A stretch of 64,000 nucleotides of DNA, from positions 159,407 to 223,406 of the forward strand of contig NZ_BCRN01000010.1 in NCBI RefSeq assembly GCF_001552615.1, read 5' to 3'. A program made the position numbers and the translations under genes. The notes under the pieces are model-generated. The model had not been told where the DNA came from and did not search any database. It worked only from the letters and a program-made list of their open reading frames with translations. Every line of letters starts with the position of its first letter. Within the stretch, counting starts at the first letter, position 1. Below are positions 1-10,975 of the stretch, piece after piece. The DNA is from Millisia brevis NBRC 105863 (GTDB lineage Bacteria; Actinomycetota; Actinomycetes; Mycobacteriales; Mycobacteriaceae).

Positions 1-1546
1 GCGTCTCGTCCGGCAGCAGCGGCGCCTGGTGGTAGCCCCGATAACCGCTCCACGCCAACCGCTTCGCACGATCCGGGTCGTTCTCGACGACGGTGTGACG
101 GTCGATGATCAGCGTCGCCCGACGATCGGTGTCGTAGGCCGGCCAATCGGGGCGGGTCGCGCCGGTGCGCGCGAAGGTCACCCACTGCTCCTGGATCAGC
201 CGGGTGACCCGCTCGGCGGAGAACTGGTCGCCCAAGAGGGTCAGCGGTTGCCCGAGCAGCCGCCGGAAGAAGCCGAAGACCGCAAGGAGTTCCGAGGCGT
301 GGGTGGCGCCGAGGCCGACGAGTCGGGAGGTGCGCGGCGCGTAGTCGTAGCGGTACATATACGTCGGCGCGTGGTGGCTGTGCGACGCCGCCACCGCGAC
401 CGCCGGGGCCCAGAAGGTGTAGTCGCCGGCGATGCGGATCGCGGCGGAGCGGGCCGGATAGCCCGGATACTGCGTGACGACGCGGCCCTCGCGGGTCGGT
501 TCGGTCGCCGCGAACAACCGTCGCAGCCGGTTCGGCCGGGTCGGCAGGAACTTCAGGACGTACTCGAAGAGGGTGCCCTCGTCGCGGTTGGTGCCGATGA
601 TCAGCGGCACCCGGTGGGCGGTGCCCTCGGCGCAGGCGGTGATCGGATGGACCGGCAGGAACGACCCGTCGACCGAGGGGGAGTACAGAAAGCGGCCCGC
701 CTGATCGCGCAGCAGGGTGCGCGAGACCCGGGCGGCGGCGCGGGCCAGATCCTCGAAGGAGGCGTCCTCGAGGGTGGCGGCCACCGCCCGCGGATCGCCG
801 TCGACGTCGGCGCCGAGTTGCGCGGCGACCTGTCGTCCCCAGTCGCGGGCGACGTCGCCGTCGACGAAGAGGTCGGCGACCGGGCTCTGGGCGATCGCCC
901 GGTGGAACAGGCCCGCCGCCGCGGGGATCGCGAGCAGGGCGACCACCGAGCCGCCGCCGGCCGATTCACCGAAGACGGTCACATTGTTCGGGTCGCCACC
1001 GAAGGCGGCGATATTGCGGGAGACCCATTCGAGGGCGGCGACCTGATCGCGCAGTGCCGGGTTGGCGTCGATCGGGCGGTCGGGGGTGGAGAAGGCGCTG
1101 AAGTCGATGACACCGAGGACGCCGAGACGGTAGTTGATCGATACGTAGATCACGTCGCGGCGGGCGAGGTCGGCTCCGTCGTACATCGGCGAGGCGGACG
1201 ATCCGGCGATGTACCCGCCGCCGTGGATGAACACCATCACCGGCAGCGGCGTCTCGCCACGGTCGGCGGGAGCGGTCACGTTCAGACTCAGGCAGTCTTC
1301 GCTCATCGACTGACCCAGCCAGGGGCCGACCGGCGGCGAGGAGATCGATTGTGGAGCCGCGTCGCCGAATTCGCCCGCATCCCGCACCCCGACCCAATAC
1401 TCCATCGGCTGTGGGGCGCGCCAGCGCAGAGAGCCCGTCGGTGCCACGGCGTAGGGGATTCCTCGCCAGATATCGATCGTTCCGGCACGTCGACCCCGAA
1501 CCATGCCCTCAACCGTCGAGACGATCGTTTCCTGCGTCCTACCCAT
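1..1546 (-). CDS. Type B carboxylesterase (3' end beyond window)
   Basis: This is an alpha/beta-hydrolase of the carboxylesterase type B family, which hydrolyses carboxylic esters. Reading leftward from ATG at 1546, the frame stays open to the window edge (515 codons), so the stop lies just outside; family members are usually about 500-540 residues. The sequence shows an EDCLSLNV block (residues 83-90), an HGGG oxyanion-hole motif (108-111) and the nucleophile elbow GESAGG with Ser195. No signal peptide is visible, so a cytoplasmic enzyme is likely. It is divergent from the SDR gene at 1662 across about 115 bp. The natural substrate cannot be inferred. The opposite strand carries a long spurious frame. 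Confidence 0.9.
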   Translation of the reverse strand, partial: MGRTQETIVSTVEGMVRGRRAGTIDIWRGIPYAVAPTGSLRWRAPQPMEYWVGVRDAGEFGDAAPQSISSPPVGPWLGQSMSEDCLSLNVTAPADRGETPLPVMVFIHGGGYIAGSSASPMYDGADLARRDVIYVSINYRLGVLGVIDFSAFSTPDRPIDANPALRDQVAALEWVSRNIAAFGGDPNNVTVFGESAGGGSVVALLAIPAAAGLFHRAIAQSPVADLFVDGDVARDWGRQVAAQLGADVDGDPRAVAATLEDASFEDLARAAARVSRTLLRDQAGRFLYSPSVDGSFLPVHPITACAEGTAHRVPLIIGTNRDEGTLFEYVLKFLPTRPNRLRRLFAATEPTREGRVVTQYPGYPARSAAIRIAGDYTFWAPAVAVAASHSHHAPTYMYRYDYAPRTSRLVGLGATHASELLAVFGFFRRLLGQPLTLLGDQFSAERVTRLIQEQWVTFARTGATRPDWPAYDTDRRATLIIDRHTVVENDPDRAKRLAWSGYRGYHQAPLLPDET

Positions 1547-1661
1547 ACCGTGCAGACTACTGACTCTTCGGTAGGGAAGGAACGTGTTCTTTTTTGGGTC
1601 GGCCGGCCGGAGCGGGTGCGGGCCGCTGGTCGGCTCCGGCGCATATGCCAGAGTGTCCGGC

Positions 1662-2417
1662 ATGTCACGTCGTCGAATCATCATCAGCGGTGCCAGTTCG
1701 GGCCTCGGCGCGGAGATGGCCCGACGCTTCGCGGCGATGGATCGCGACCTCGGGCTCTGCGCCCGCCGCCTCGACCGACTCGAGGACCTGCGCGACCGGT
1801 TGCGCGCCGAGGGGGCCCGCGGCGAGATCGCGGTACGCGCGCTCGACGTCACCGACCACGAGGCCGTCGGCACGGTCTTCGGTGAACTGCGCGACGAGAT
1901 CGGCGGACTCGATCGGGTGATCGTCAACGCCGGGCTCGGCAAGGGCGCGTCGCTCGGCACCGGTCGCGCGGACGCCAACCTCGCGACGATCCGCACGAAC
2001 CTGCTCGGCGGCCTCTCCCAGATCGAGGTCGCGCTCGAGCATTTCCGCGCCGGCGGAGACGGGCATCTGGTCCTGGTGTCGTCGATCAGCGCCGACCGGG
2101 GATTGCCCGGCGCGATGGCCGCCTATTCCGCGAGCAAGGCCGGGATGTCGGCACTCGGGGAGGGCCTATCGGTCGAACTGGCCGGCACGGGGATCGCGGT
2201 GACGACGCTGCTGCCCGGATTCATCGCGACCGAGATGGCCGGTCGGGCCGGTGGGCGGTCGATGGCGACGCTCGACGACGGGGTCGACGCGATGATGGCG
2301 GCGATCGAGGCCGAGCGCTCGCGGGTGGCGCTGCCGGGATTTCGCTGGCGGGTGACCGATATGGCGCTGCGCTATCTGCCGCTCGGCGTGACCGCTCGCA
2401 TGATCCCCCGCCGCTGA
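1662..2417 (+). CDS. Short-chain dehydrogenase/reductase
   Basis: A 251-residue classical SDR oxidoreductase, predicted to be a soluble NAD(P)-dependent enzyme. The N-terminal cofactor-binding motif SGASSGLG is at residues 9-16, the NAG motif follows strand 4, and the catalytic YSASK has Tyr155 and Lys159 with the usual upstream Ser in VLVSSIS. The ATG at 1662 is chosen because it places the Rossmann strand directly at the N-terminus; the frame is open further upstream but that part has no family character. It is divergently arranged with the esterase gene and convergent with the gene ending at 2469. Substrate unknown. Confidence 0.9.
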   Translation: MSRRRIIISGASSGLGAEMARRFAAMDRDLGLCARRLDRLEDLRDRLRAEGARGEIAVRALDVTDHEAVGTVFGELRDEIGGLDRVIVNAGLGKGASLGTGRADANLATIRTNLLGGLSQIEVALEHFRAGGDGHLVLVSSISADRGLPGAMAAYSASKAGMSALGEGLSVELAGTGIAVTTLLPGFIATEMAGRAGGRSMATLDDGVDAMMAAIEAERSRVALPGFRWRVTDMALRYLPLGVTARMIPRR

Positions 2418-2468
2418 CCGCAGGTCGCCGGTGGTGCCGGCGGCAGGCCGCCGGTGGTGCCGGCCGGC

Positions 2469-4009
2469 TCACCAATACCGCAGGGCGGGGCCGATTTCCG
2501 CGTCCACGAGGGTGGTCAGGGTCCCGGTGGGTGTGCCCGGCCGAGCGGTGACCGTCACGCAGTAGCGTTCCCCGACGCCCAGCACGAATACCGACGCCCA
2601 CCGTCCGGTGGGGCCGAGGGCGCGGCCGGCGATCCCGCGGGCGGGGATGTCGCCGATCGCGTACAGGTCGGCCGGGGCCTCACCGAGATTCGAGCAGAGC
2701 ACGTCGTATCGGCCGGGGGAGGGGACCATGCGGTCGACGATCGGATCGGGCAGCACCTGGACGAGTTCGGCGGGGAAGCCGGCGGGAGCGGCAACCGCGC
2801 CGCGATAGGCGCCCCGGCAGCGATCCCGCACGGTGCGCTGCCCGTCGATCAGTCGGACCGGGACCGTCGCCATGGCCACCGCATTGGCCGCGGTCGGTGG
2901 TGGTGAGTCGGCCGCGGCTGCACCCGGCGGTGGTGCGTCCGTCGGGATGGAACCCGGCGGCGGTGGGTCGGCCGGGGCTGGACCCGGTGGCGAGTTCGCC
3001 GGGAGGCGACCCGCCGCTGGGGAGTCGGCTGCGGCTGAACTCCGCGAGGGGGTAGTCGGCCGGTCATCGATAGTCGCGGCCGGTCGGCGGTCCGACCGGG
3101 CATCGACGGCCACACCGACCGTCACGAGGTCGCGGCCGGACAGCGCCAGCCCGATCCGCCCGGCGGCGCGCACGAACGCGGTATTCGGTGTTCCCCCGCC
3201 GTCCCGAGCGAGACGATCCCACCGCGCCCGATCGATCTCGACGATCAGGCCGGCAGGCGTCGGATGGAGCGTCGCCGGAACGTCGGGACGAGCGCCGACC
3301 ACCGCAACGTCGGGGGAGGCGTCCGCGTCCGTTCGCGTCGATGTCGGCATCGGCGTCGGCGCAGCGGCCGGGTCGGCGGCGCGCGGAGGCTGCAGGGCGC
3401 GGTAGTCGCGCAGTTGTCGGCGTCGTCGCTTCGAGACCACCAGACCGCCGATCGCGCGCAGGGTTCCGTACCCGACGGTCGCCCACTGGCGCAGCGCGTC
3501 GCGGGCATCGGTCTCGGCGACGACGGGATCCGGCACGGCGACGAGTCGTCCCGCCGGTACCCGCTCGGCGAGCAGGCGCAGCAGACCGCGCCCGTCGACC
3601 AGAGCGTGCGAGCAGGTCACCGCCAGAACGCAGCCGCCGGACGCCAGATCGGCCACCGAGAGCCGCCACCCCGGCCCGGCCGCGGGTTCGAGATCGGCGC
3701 GGGGCCGACTGTCGGCCCACCGCACCAGGTCTCGGTCGTCGATCGGGTCGGTGCGGTCGATCGGATACCGCGCATCGGCGGCGATCCACTCCCGACGTGC
3801 CCCGGGCAGGCCGGTCGTTCGTACCCGATAGCCGAGCCGGCTGGTCGCGAGCCGATGATGAACCCCGGCGACAACCAGATCCGACATCGCCCGATCGCCC
3901 ACCCAGATCCCCTGGATGACAACAGGATCCGATGAGCGGCGATGGTCGCGAAGCAGCAGGTCATCGACCACGGTCAGCCGCCCCATCGGGCGGCCGACCG
4001 GGCGATCAC

Positions 4010-4013
<4 letters not shown>
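2469..4013 (-). CDS. Condensation-superfamily acyltransferase-like protein
   Basis: A 514-residue protein with the active-site motif SHALVDG (His136, Asp140, Gly141), matching the HxxxDG motif of condensation/wax-ester-synthase/PapA acyltransferases, and a C-terminal region typical of that fold (a CSNLG-like segment near residue 430). It is likely to transfer an acyl group to a lipid or amine, but the acceptor is unknown. A Pro/Ala-rich low-complexity insertion of about 60 residues (roughly residues 330-390) interrupts the domain between the halves. Its ATG overlaps the pgi stop as ATGA (4010-4013), so the two are translationally coupled, although no metabolic link is obvious. It could be an inactive homologue, since the usual first His of the motif is Ser. 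Confidence 0.7.
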
Positions 4014-5671
<1,658 letters not shown>

Positions 5672-5766
5672 GCCGGCAACACTAGTCGGCGAACCGGGGG
5701 TCCGGAGGGGTGACGAGGCCACCCGCAGACGCGTGGTGACCGAGGTCGCGGCGGGTGGCGTCGCAG

Positions 5767-5793
5767 GCGCCCGCGATCGGGGATCGCGGGCGC
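5767..5793 (-). terminator. Hairpin between chorismate mutase and pgi
   Basis: A perfect 12-bp stem (GCGCCCGCGATC, 5767-5778, against 5782-5793) with a GGG loop. It lies just past the chorismate mutase stop and before pgi on the same strand. There is no T-tract, so this is either a weak terminator or an attenuating structure. Confidence 0.45.
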
Positions 5794-5799
5794 TGACGA

Positions 5800-6174
5800 T
5801 CAGTGGCCGAGGCGTCCGCGGCCGAGCCGAAGCAGCAGCATCGCCAGCGTGTGGCCCTCGTGGCCGAGCTCGCTGAAGCGCTGCAGGACCTTCATCTCCC
5901 GGCTGTGCACCAGGCGCGGGCCGCCGGAGGCCATCCGGGTGCGTCCGATGATCTGGGAGATCTCGGTGCGCCGCTTCACCGCGGCCAGGATCTCCGCGTC
6001 GAGGCGGTCGATCTCCTTGCGCAGCTCGTCGATATCGGCTTCCGACGTGGGGAGATCCCAATCGGTGGGCGACGATGAAGACTGCACTGAAGCGCTCCTT
6101 ACTGCTCCCCGATCCGATTCGAGGATTCCGTTCTGATCACGCCCGAAGACAGGGTTGTCGGCATTGGCGGTCAC
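5800..6174 (-). CDS. Chorismate mutase (AroQ type)
   Basis: A 124-residue intracellular AroQ-class chorismate mutase that converts chorismate to prephenate for Phe/Tyr synthesis. The helical core reads from about residue 40: [16 protein letters not shown], then [15 protein letters not shown], with the conserved Arg, Lys and Glu positions of the mycobacterial Rv0948c group. The last residues ([11 protein letters not shown]) match that group's C-terminal tail, which in mycobacteria contacts the DAHP synthase partner and activates the enzyme. GTG at 6174 is chosen as the start because AAGGAG (6181-6186 on the minus strand) sits 6 nt upstream. The N-terminus is longer than the mycobacterial one by about 20 residues. 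It is divergent from the helicase gene. Confidence 0.9.
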   Translation of the reverse strand: MTANADNPVFGRDQNGILESDRGAVRSASVQSSSSPTDWDLPTSEADIDELRKEIDRLDAEILAAVKRRTEISQIIGRTRMASGGPRLVHSREMKVLQRFSELGHEGHTLAMLLLRLGRGRLGH

Positions 6175-6404
6175 GGGGGTCTCCTTCTTGCTGTGCTCCC
6201 AGCCCGACGCTGGTGCGGCGCCATCGTGTCCGCTCGTGCCGGTCGCGGGGGCCGTGAGAGGCCGAACCCGGATCGAGCATCGTGCCATTGTGCCACGCGG
6301 ACCGGCCGACCGACGATGCCGGTTTGCAGGATTGTTCCCGCGATCGTCGACGACCGTACCGCCTCGTGCAGTTCTGTCGGTGGTCGACGGTAGTCTGTCC
6401 CGAG

Positions 6405-8891
6405 ATGCGCACACACATAGACGGCCCTGTGACCAGCAGAAACGTGACTTCCGACAAGACTGTGATCCCCTCGCCCCCCACCGCGACCTCGACCGACCGG
6501 TCGGCCGCGGAGTCGGATGGTGCCGCGGATCCGTTGCTGGCGGGGTTGAATCCGCAGCAGCGCGAGGCGGTCGTCCACGTCGGATCGCCCCTGCTGATCG
6601 TCGCCGGCGCCGGTTCGGGCAAGACGGCAGTGCTGACCCGTCGCATCGCCTATCTGCTGGCCCACCGTCGGGTTTCGCCGGGGCAGATCCTCGCGATCAC
6701 CTTCACCAACAAGGCCGCCGCCGAAATGCGCGAACGCGTCGCCCAGTTGGTCGGGCCGCGGGCCGCCGCGATGTGGGTCTCGACGTTCCACTCGAGCTGC
6801 GTGCGCATCCTGCGGACCCAGGCGGGGCTGATCCCCGGTCTGAACTCGAACTTCTCCATCTACGACGCCGACGATTCGCGCCGGCTGATCGCGATGATCT
6901 CCCGCGACCTCGAGCTCGACCCGAAGAAGTACTCGGCGCGCATGCTCGCGACGCATATCTCCGGGTTGAAGAACGAACTGATCGACCCGGCGCGGGCGAT
7001 CGCGGACGCCGAGTCCGAGGGTGGCCCGGTCGCGTCGATCGTCGCGCGCGTCTACGAGCGGTACAACCGTCGCCTGCGCGAGGCGAACGCGATGGACTTC
7101 GACGATCTGATCGGCGAGACGGTCGCCCTGCTGCGCGACCATCCGGACATCGCGCAGTACTACCGGCGCCGCTTCCGGCACGTCCTGGTCGACGAGTACC
7201 AGGACACCAATCACGCCCAGTACATGATGATTCGCGAATTGGTCGGCCCCGAGGAGGGGGTCGACGGGGTCGCGCCGCCGGAGCTCTGCGTCGTCGGTGA
7301 CGCCGATCAGTCGATCTACGCCTTCCGCGGCGCGACGATCCGCAATATCGAGGAGTTCGAGCGCGACTACCCCAATGCGCGCACCATTCTGCTCGAGCAG
7401 AACTACCGCTCCACCCAGACGATCCTGGCGGCGGCCAATGCGGTGATCGCCCGCAACTCCGGCCGCCGCGAGAAGCGGCTGTGGACCGACTCCGGTGACG
7501 GCGAGTCCCTGGTCGGCTACGTCGCGGACAACGAGCACGACGAGGCGTCCTTTGTCGCCGCCGAGATCGACCGCCTGCACGACACCGGCGATGTCTCCTA
7601 CTCCGATGTCGCGGTGTTCTACCGGACCAACAACTCCTCGCGGCCGTTCGAGGAGATCTTCGTGCGGCTCGGCCTGCCGTACAAGGTCGTCGGCGGCGTG
7701 CGCTTCTACGAGCGCAAGGAGGTCCGCGATGCCGTCGCCTATATGCGTGTGCTGGAGAACCCGGACGACACCGTCTCGTTGATGCGCATCCTCAACACCC
7801 CGCGTCGTGGCATCGGCGATCGGGCCCGCGCGTGCGTGGAGGTGCACGCGGAGGCCCGCGGTATCGGCTTCCACGCCGCGCTCGAGGATGCCGCCGCCGG
7901 CACCGTTCCGATGCTGAATACCCGCTCGGCCAAGGCGATCGCCGCATTCGTCGAACTGCTCGCCGAACTGCGCGCGTTGCTGTCGGAGACCGACGGCGAC
8001 GGCAACCCGGTCGCGGATATCGGCCAGGTGATCGACGCGGTCCTCGACCGCACCGGCTATCGCGCCGAGCTCGAGGCGAGCAGCGATCCCCAGGACGGTG
8101 CCCGGCTGGACAATCTCAACGAATTGGTCAGCGTGGCGCAGGAGTTCAGCTCCGACGCGCGCAACTCCGATATCGAGCCGGGGGAGGGCGAACCCGATCC
8201 GGGCTCGTTGGCGGCCTTCCTCGAGCGGGTGTCGTTGGTCGCCGACGCCGACCAGGTGCCCGACTCGCAGGACGGCGTTGTCACGTTGATGACGCTGCAC
8301 ACCGCCAAGGGGCTCGAGTTCCCGGTGGTCTTCCTGACCGGTTGGGAGGACGGCCAATTCCCGCATATGCGGGCGCTGGGCGATCCGGCCGAGTTATCCG
8401 AGGAGCGTCGCTTGGCGTACGTCGGGATCACCCGGGCGCGGCAGCGGCTCTATCTGACCCGGGCGCTGCTGCGTTCGGCGTGGGGGCAGCCGATCCAGAA
8501 CCCGGAGAGCCGCTTCCTGCAGGAGGTCCCGCAGCACCTGATCGAATGGCGTCGCGAGGATCCGGGTAACTCGATCGGCCGGGCCATCGGTGGCGGGCGA
8601 CGTCGCGAATACGGTTCGAGCTACGGCGATTCCGGCTTCCGCGAATCGACCCGGGGTGGATCGAGCCGCGGCCGGGAGCCGGGGCGTCCGCCCTTGTCGT
8701 CGGCGCGCGGGCGGGGCAACTCGACGCTGGTCCTCGCCGTCGGAGACCGCGTCAGCCACGACAAGTACGGTCTGGGAACGGTCCTCGAGTCCGAGGGAGC
8801 CGGCGCGCGGGCGATGGTGCTGATCGACTTCGGGTCCGCCGGGCGGGTGAAGATGATGCTGATCGGCGGCGTGCCGATGGTCAAGCTCTAA
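6405..8891 (+). CDS. pcrA: ATP-dependent DNA helicase PcrA/UvrD1
   Basis: An 828-residue superfamily 1A 3'-5' DNA helicase of the UvrD/PcrA group, acting in nucleotide-excision and replication-associated repair. Motif I is GAGSGKT (residues 68-74), followed by TFTNKAAAEMRERV (Ia), DEYQDTN (II), GDADQSIYAFRGA (III), QNYRSTQ (IV), TAKGLEFPVVFL (V) and ITRARQRLYL (VI). The C-terminal 60 residues form the Tudor-like domain (GDRVSHDKYGLGTV) that binds RNA polymerase in related proteins. ATG at 6405 lies about 45 residues before the first helicase block; GTG at 6429 is an alternative. A strong hairpin at 8908-8936 ends the transcript. It is syntenic with Rv0949. Confidence 0.96.
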   Translation: MRTHIDGPVTSRNVTSDKTVIPSPPTATSTDRSAAESDGAADPLLAGLNPQQREAVVHVGSPLLIVAGAGSGKTAVLTRRIAYLLAHRRVSPGQILAITFTNKAAAEMRERVAQLVGPRAAAMWVSTFHSSCVRILRTQAGLIPGLNSNFSIYDADDSRRLIAMISRDLELDPKKYSARMLATHISGLKNELIDPARAIADAESEGGPVASIVARVYERYNRRLREANAMDFDDLIGETVALLRDHPDIAQYYRRRFRHVLVDEYQDTNHAQYMMIRELVGPEEGVDGVAPPELCVVGDADQSIYAFRGATIRNIEEFERDYPNARTILLEQNYRSTQTILAAANAVIARNSGRREKRLWTDSGDGESLVGYVADNEHDEASFVAAEIDRLHDTGDVSYSDVAVFYRTNNSSRPFEEIFVRLGLPYKVVGGVRFYERKEVRDAVAYMRVLENPDDTVSLMRILNTPRRGIGDRARACVEVHAEARGIGFHAALEDAAAGTVPMLNTRSAKAIAAFVELLAELRALLSETDGDGNPVADIGQVIDAVLDRTGYRAELEASSDPQDGARLDNLNELVSVAQEFSSDARNSDIEPGEGEPDPGSLAAFLERVSLVADADQVPDSQDGVVTLMTLHTAKGLEFPVVFLTGWEDGQFPHMRALGDPAELSEERRLAYVGITRARQRLYLTRALLRSAWGQPIQNPESRFLQEVPQHLIEWRREDPGNSIGRAIGGGRRREYGSSYGDSGFRESTRGGSSRGREPGRPPLSSARGRGNSTLVLAVGDRVSHDKYGLGTVLESEGAGARAMVLIDFGSAGRVKMMLIGGVPMVKL

Positions 8892-8907
8892 CCGGAAAGG
8901 TCGCGAT

Positions 8908-8936
8908 GCCCGTCTCCGAAGGGAGACGGGCCTTCT
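8908..8936 (+). terminator. Terminator after pcrA
   Basis: A perfect 10-bp stem GCCCGTCTCC / GGAGACGGGC with a GAAG loop, followed by CTTCTTC, 17 bp after the pcrA stop. Confidence 0.8.
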
Positions 8937-9037
8937 TCGCGTGGGCGGTCGCATTGCGGCCGCGGGGAGGGGACCGAACACAAGGGGGTCCCACCTCCGG
9001 CGATGTGGTGGTTCGCCGGAGGTCGTCCGAAAAGGAA

Positions 9038-10444
9038 TCAGTCGGTCAGGCTGCCGAGCGCGATCCCGCGGGTGGCCAGCCAGCCCACCGGATCGATCTT
9101 CTGGTCGCCGTTGAGGTGCACCTCGAAATGCAGGTGCGGGCCGGTGGAGAAGCCGCGGTTACCCATGGTGGCGATCTGATCGCCGGCCATGACCCGCTGC
9201 CCGACCTGGACCAGGGTGGTGTCGATGTGGCCGTAGACGGTCACGGTGCCGTCGTCGTGCAGCAGCCGTACCCACATACCGAATCCGGACGCGGGGCCCG
9301 AATCGATGACGGTGCCGTCGGCGACCGCGAGGATCGGGGTGCCGATCTTGTTGGCGATGTCGACGCCACCGTGCAGCGTCCCCCAGCGGGAACCGAAGCC
9401 GGAGGTGAAGTTGCCGGAGGCCGGGAGCACGAACAGCGGACGCAGCGCCTCGGCGGCAGCCGCCTCACGGGCGTCCGTCAGACGCTGGCCCTTGGCGAGC
9501 AGTTCGTCGAAGTGGTTGAGACCCGACGTCACACTGCCCAGCAGCTGCGGTGCGGTGGTGAGGTTCGCGGTGTCGAGGACCGGCGTGACGGCCGCATCGC
9601 TCGTTACAAACGACGCGGTCTGCGTCGTGGCGGCCTCGGCAGCGCCGGCGAGGGCGATCTCCGAGGTGTCCGTGGTCGACGGCGCGGACTGGCCGTGGGT
9701 CGAGACCGAGGCCTGGCCGGCGGCCACCACGGCTCCGGCGGCGACCGCGAGCATCGCGGCCCGGCCGCGCAGGGCGGAGGGCGGCGACGGCAGGCGATGG
9801 AAGCCACCGGTGCGGTGCGGCGGGCGATCGGAGATGGTGGGCAGCGGTTCGGCGACCGGGTGGGTCGGCTCGATGCTGCGGTAGGTCGGCTCGGCCGGGT
9901 ACATCGGGTCGGCCGGGTAGGTCAGCTCCGCGGCATCGGTCTCGGGGACCGAGCGGGGATCGACCGGCGCGGCGATCGAGGCGGCGGGCGCCCATGCGGT
10001 GGACGGAAGGTCGAAGGCGTCGACCCGAGGCTCGATGATCTCCTGCTCCGGCCCACGGAATCCGGTGGGGGCGGGGCGGTTGTAACGATTTGCCGGGGTC
10101 GGCCGGTAATCCTCGCGAGACGTCGAGCGCGGGCGGCGGGTCAAGGCGGTGGGGCGCCGTTCGGGAAGGGCGCGTCCGTTGCCGTAGGCCTCGGGCCGGG
10201 CGACCGCGAGCGGGTCGCGACCCTGCATCGGTCGCGGGGCGGAGGTCACGAGCTTGCTGTCGAAGGCAGCCGGCTCGTTGGCGGGGCGGAAGGTGGGGCT
10301 GTTCGTCGGCGGGAGGATGGAACTGCGGTCCTCGGCTGGTGTCAGCGCCCGGTGCGGCTCTCGGGGAAATCTGTTGGCCGCGTTGGGAGTCCGGTAATGC
10401 TGCAAGGCTGCGCCGTCCTCCATTTCTTTGTATCCGTTGACCAT
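9038..10444 (-). CDS. M23 (LytM/LysM-type) peptidoglycan endopeptidase
   Basis: A 468-residue protein with a C-terminal M23 zinc metallopeptidase domain (about the last 130 residues). Metal ligands are visible in HGGVDIAN (His, Asp) and GPHLHFEV (HxH). These enzymes cut peptide cross-links of peptidoglycan, or activate amidases when degenerate; this one looks intact. The N-terminal ~250 residues are Pro/Arg-rich and cytoplasmic in character, then one hydrophobic segment (AAMLAVAAGAVVAAG) anchors or exports the enzyme domain. ATG at 10444 is preferred, 10423 is possible, and the frame is open to 10630. Its upstream region carries a CRP-type palindrome and CTCAG direct repeats. It corresponds in position to Rv0950c. 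Confidence 0.9.
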   Translation of the reverse strand: MVNGYKEMEDGAALQHYRTPNAANRFPREPHRALTPAEDRSSILPPTNSPTFRPANEPAAFDSKLVTSAPRPMQGRDPLAVARPEAYGNGRALPERRPTALTRRPRSTSREDYRPTPANRYNRPAPTGFRGPEQEIIEPRVDAFDLPSTAWAPAASIAAPVDPRSVPETDAAELTYPADPMYPAEPTYRSIEPTHPVAEPLPTISDRPPHRTGGFHRLPSPPSALRGRAAMLAVAAGAVVAAGQASVSTHGQSAPSTTDTSEIALAGAAEAATTQTASFVTSDAAVTPVLDTANLTTAPQLLGSVTSGLNHFDELLAKGQRLTDAREAAAAEALRPLFVLPASGNFTSGFGSRWGTLHGGVDIANKIGTPILAVADGTVIDSGPASGFGMWVRLLHDDGTVTVYGHIDTTLVQVGQRVMAGDQIATMGNRGFSTGPHLHFEVHLNGDQKIDPVGWLATRGIALGSLTD

Positions 10445-10512
10445 CGCGGGAAGCCCCGTGACGGTGAGACTGGCTGACGGTAACGAAACGATTGCGGGGC
10501 GCGCAACCCGAC

Positions 10513-10531
10513 CACTCAGGGGAATCTCAGA
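10513..10531. promoter_or_regulatory. Tandem CTCAG direct repeats (MprA-box-like)
   Basis: Plus-strand CTCAG at 10515-10519 and 10526-10530, with starts 11 bp apart. The arrangement matches repeats at 30732/30743 (before pepD) and 33346/33357 (porin leader). It lies about 70-85 bp upstream of the M23 peptidase start. It resembles the tandem direct-repeat MprA box described for M. tuberculosis; the assignment is by inference. Confidence 0.5.
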
Positions 10532-10548
10532 TGTGACATTAGTCACAT
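10531..10548. promoter_or_regulatory. CRP-family palindrome
   Basis: ATGTGACATTAGTCACAT has perfect 7-bp arms and fits TGTGA-N6-TCACA, the consensus of CRP and mycobacterial Rv3676. It is centred about 95 bp upstream of the M23 peptidase start codon and directly abuts the CTCAG repeats. Confidence 0.65.
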
Positions 10549-10975
10549 GACCGCTCCGGATCGTCAAAGCGGTCCCACCAGCGGTTTTATCGAATCGAAC
10601 CCGAACGGGTGCCGGTTCGTCCGTTTTCAAAACGTGTCATTGATCGCGCGGGTTCCCCGACTCGGCGAGCGTCGTCGCTCCGAGGGTCGGTTTTCCGAGC
10701 GTCTACACCGACCGGAGGTCCGCTCGCCGGCTCCGATCCCTGTCGCGTCGTCCGCCCGCGGCCGGCCTATGAGTACCGGTGCCGGGCTCGGGGACGCTCG
10801 AGCGGTGGAGATTGGCACTACCCGCCGGTAACGTTGGTGGATTCCGTCCGTGGCGCCGGTGAGATACCGCACAGTTGATCGGACCTGGCCGAACGTGCCC
10901 CGGGGAGGTCGATAGTGTTCCCGATGACCCGCACGACCCGCAGGCGGGCGTCGACGCAGACGAGACGGTGATGTG
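10549..10975. other. Intergenic region before sucC without a recognised gene
   Basis: This 427-bp stretch lies between the M23 control region and sucC. Open frames here have no family character and lack good ribosome-binding sites. It presumably holds the sucCD promoter, but no clear -35/-10 pair or riboswitch could be recognised by eye. Confidence 0.5.

Noticed and set aside
29..1885. 618-codon open frame on the plus strand over the carboxylesterase
   Set aside because: It is antisense to a gene with clear esterase motifs, has Arg/Gly/Asp-dominated composition and no domain; it is a GC-driven mirror frame.
6171..8366. 731-codon minus-strand frame over pcrA
   Set aside because: Antisense to the helicase motifs; composition typical of high-GC shadow frames.
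10445..10975. Cyclic-di-AMP (ydaO) riboswitch upstream of the M23 gene
   Set aside because: Such switches often precede actinobacterial cell-wall hydrolase genes, but the conserved core elements could not be identified; only CRP-type and CTCAG motifs are seen.
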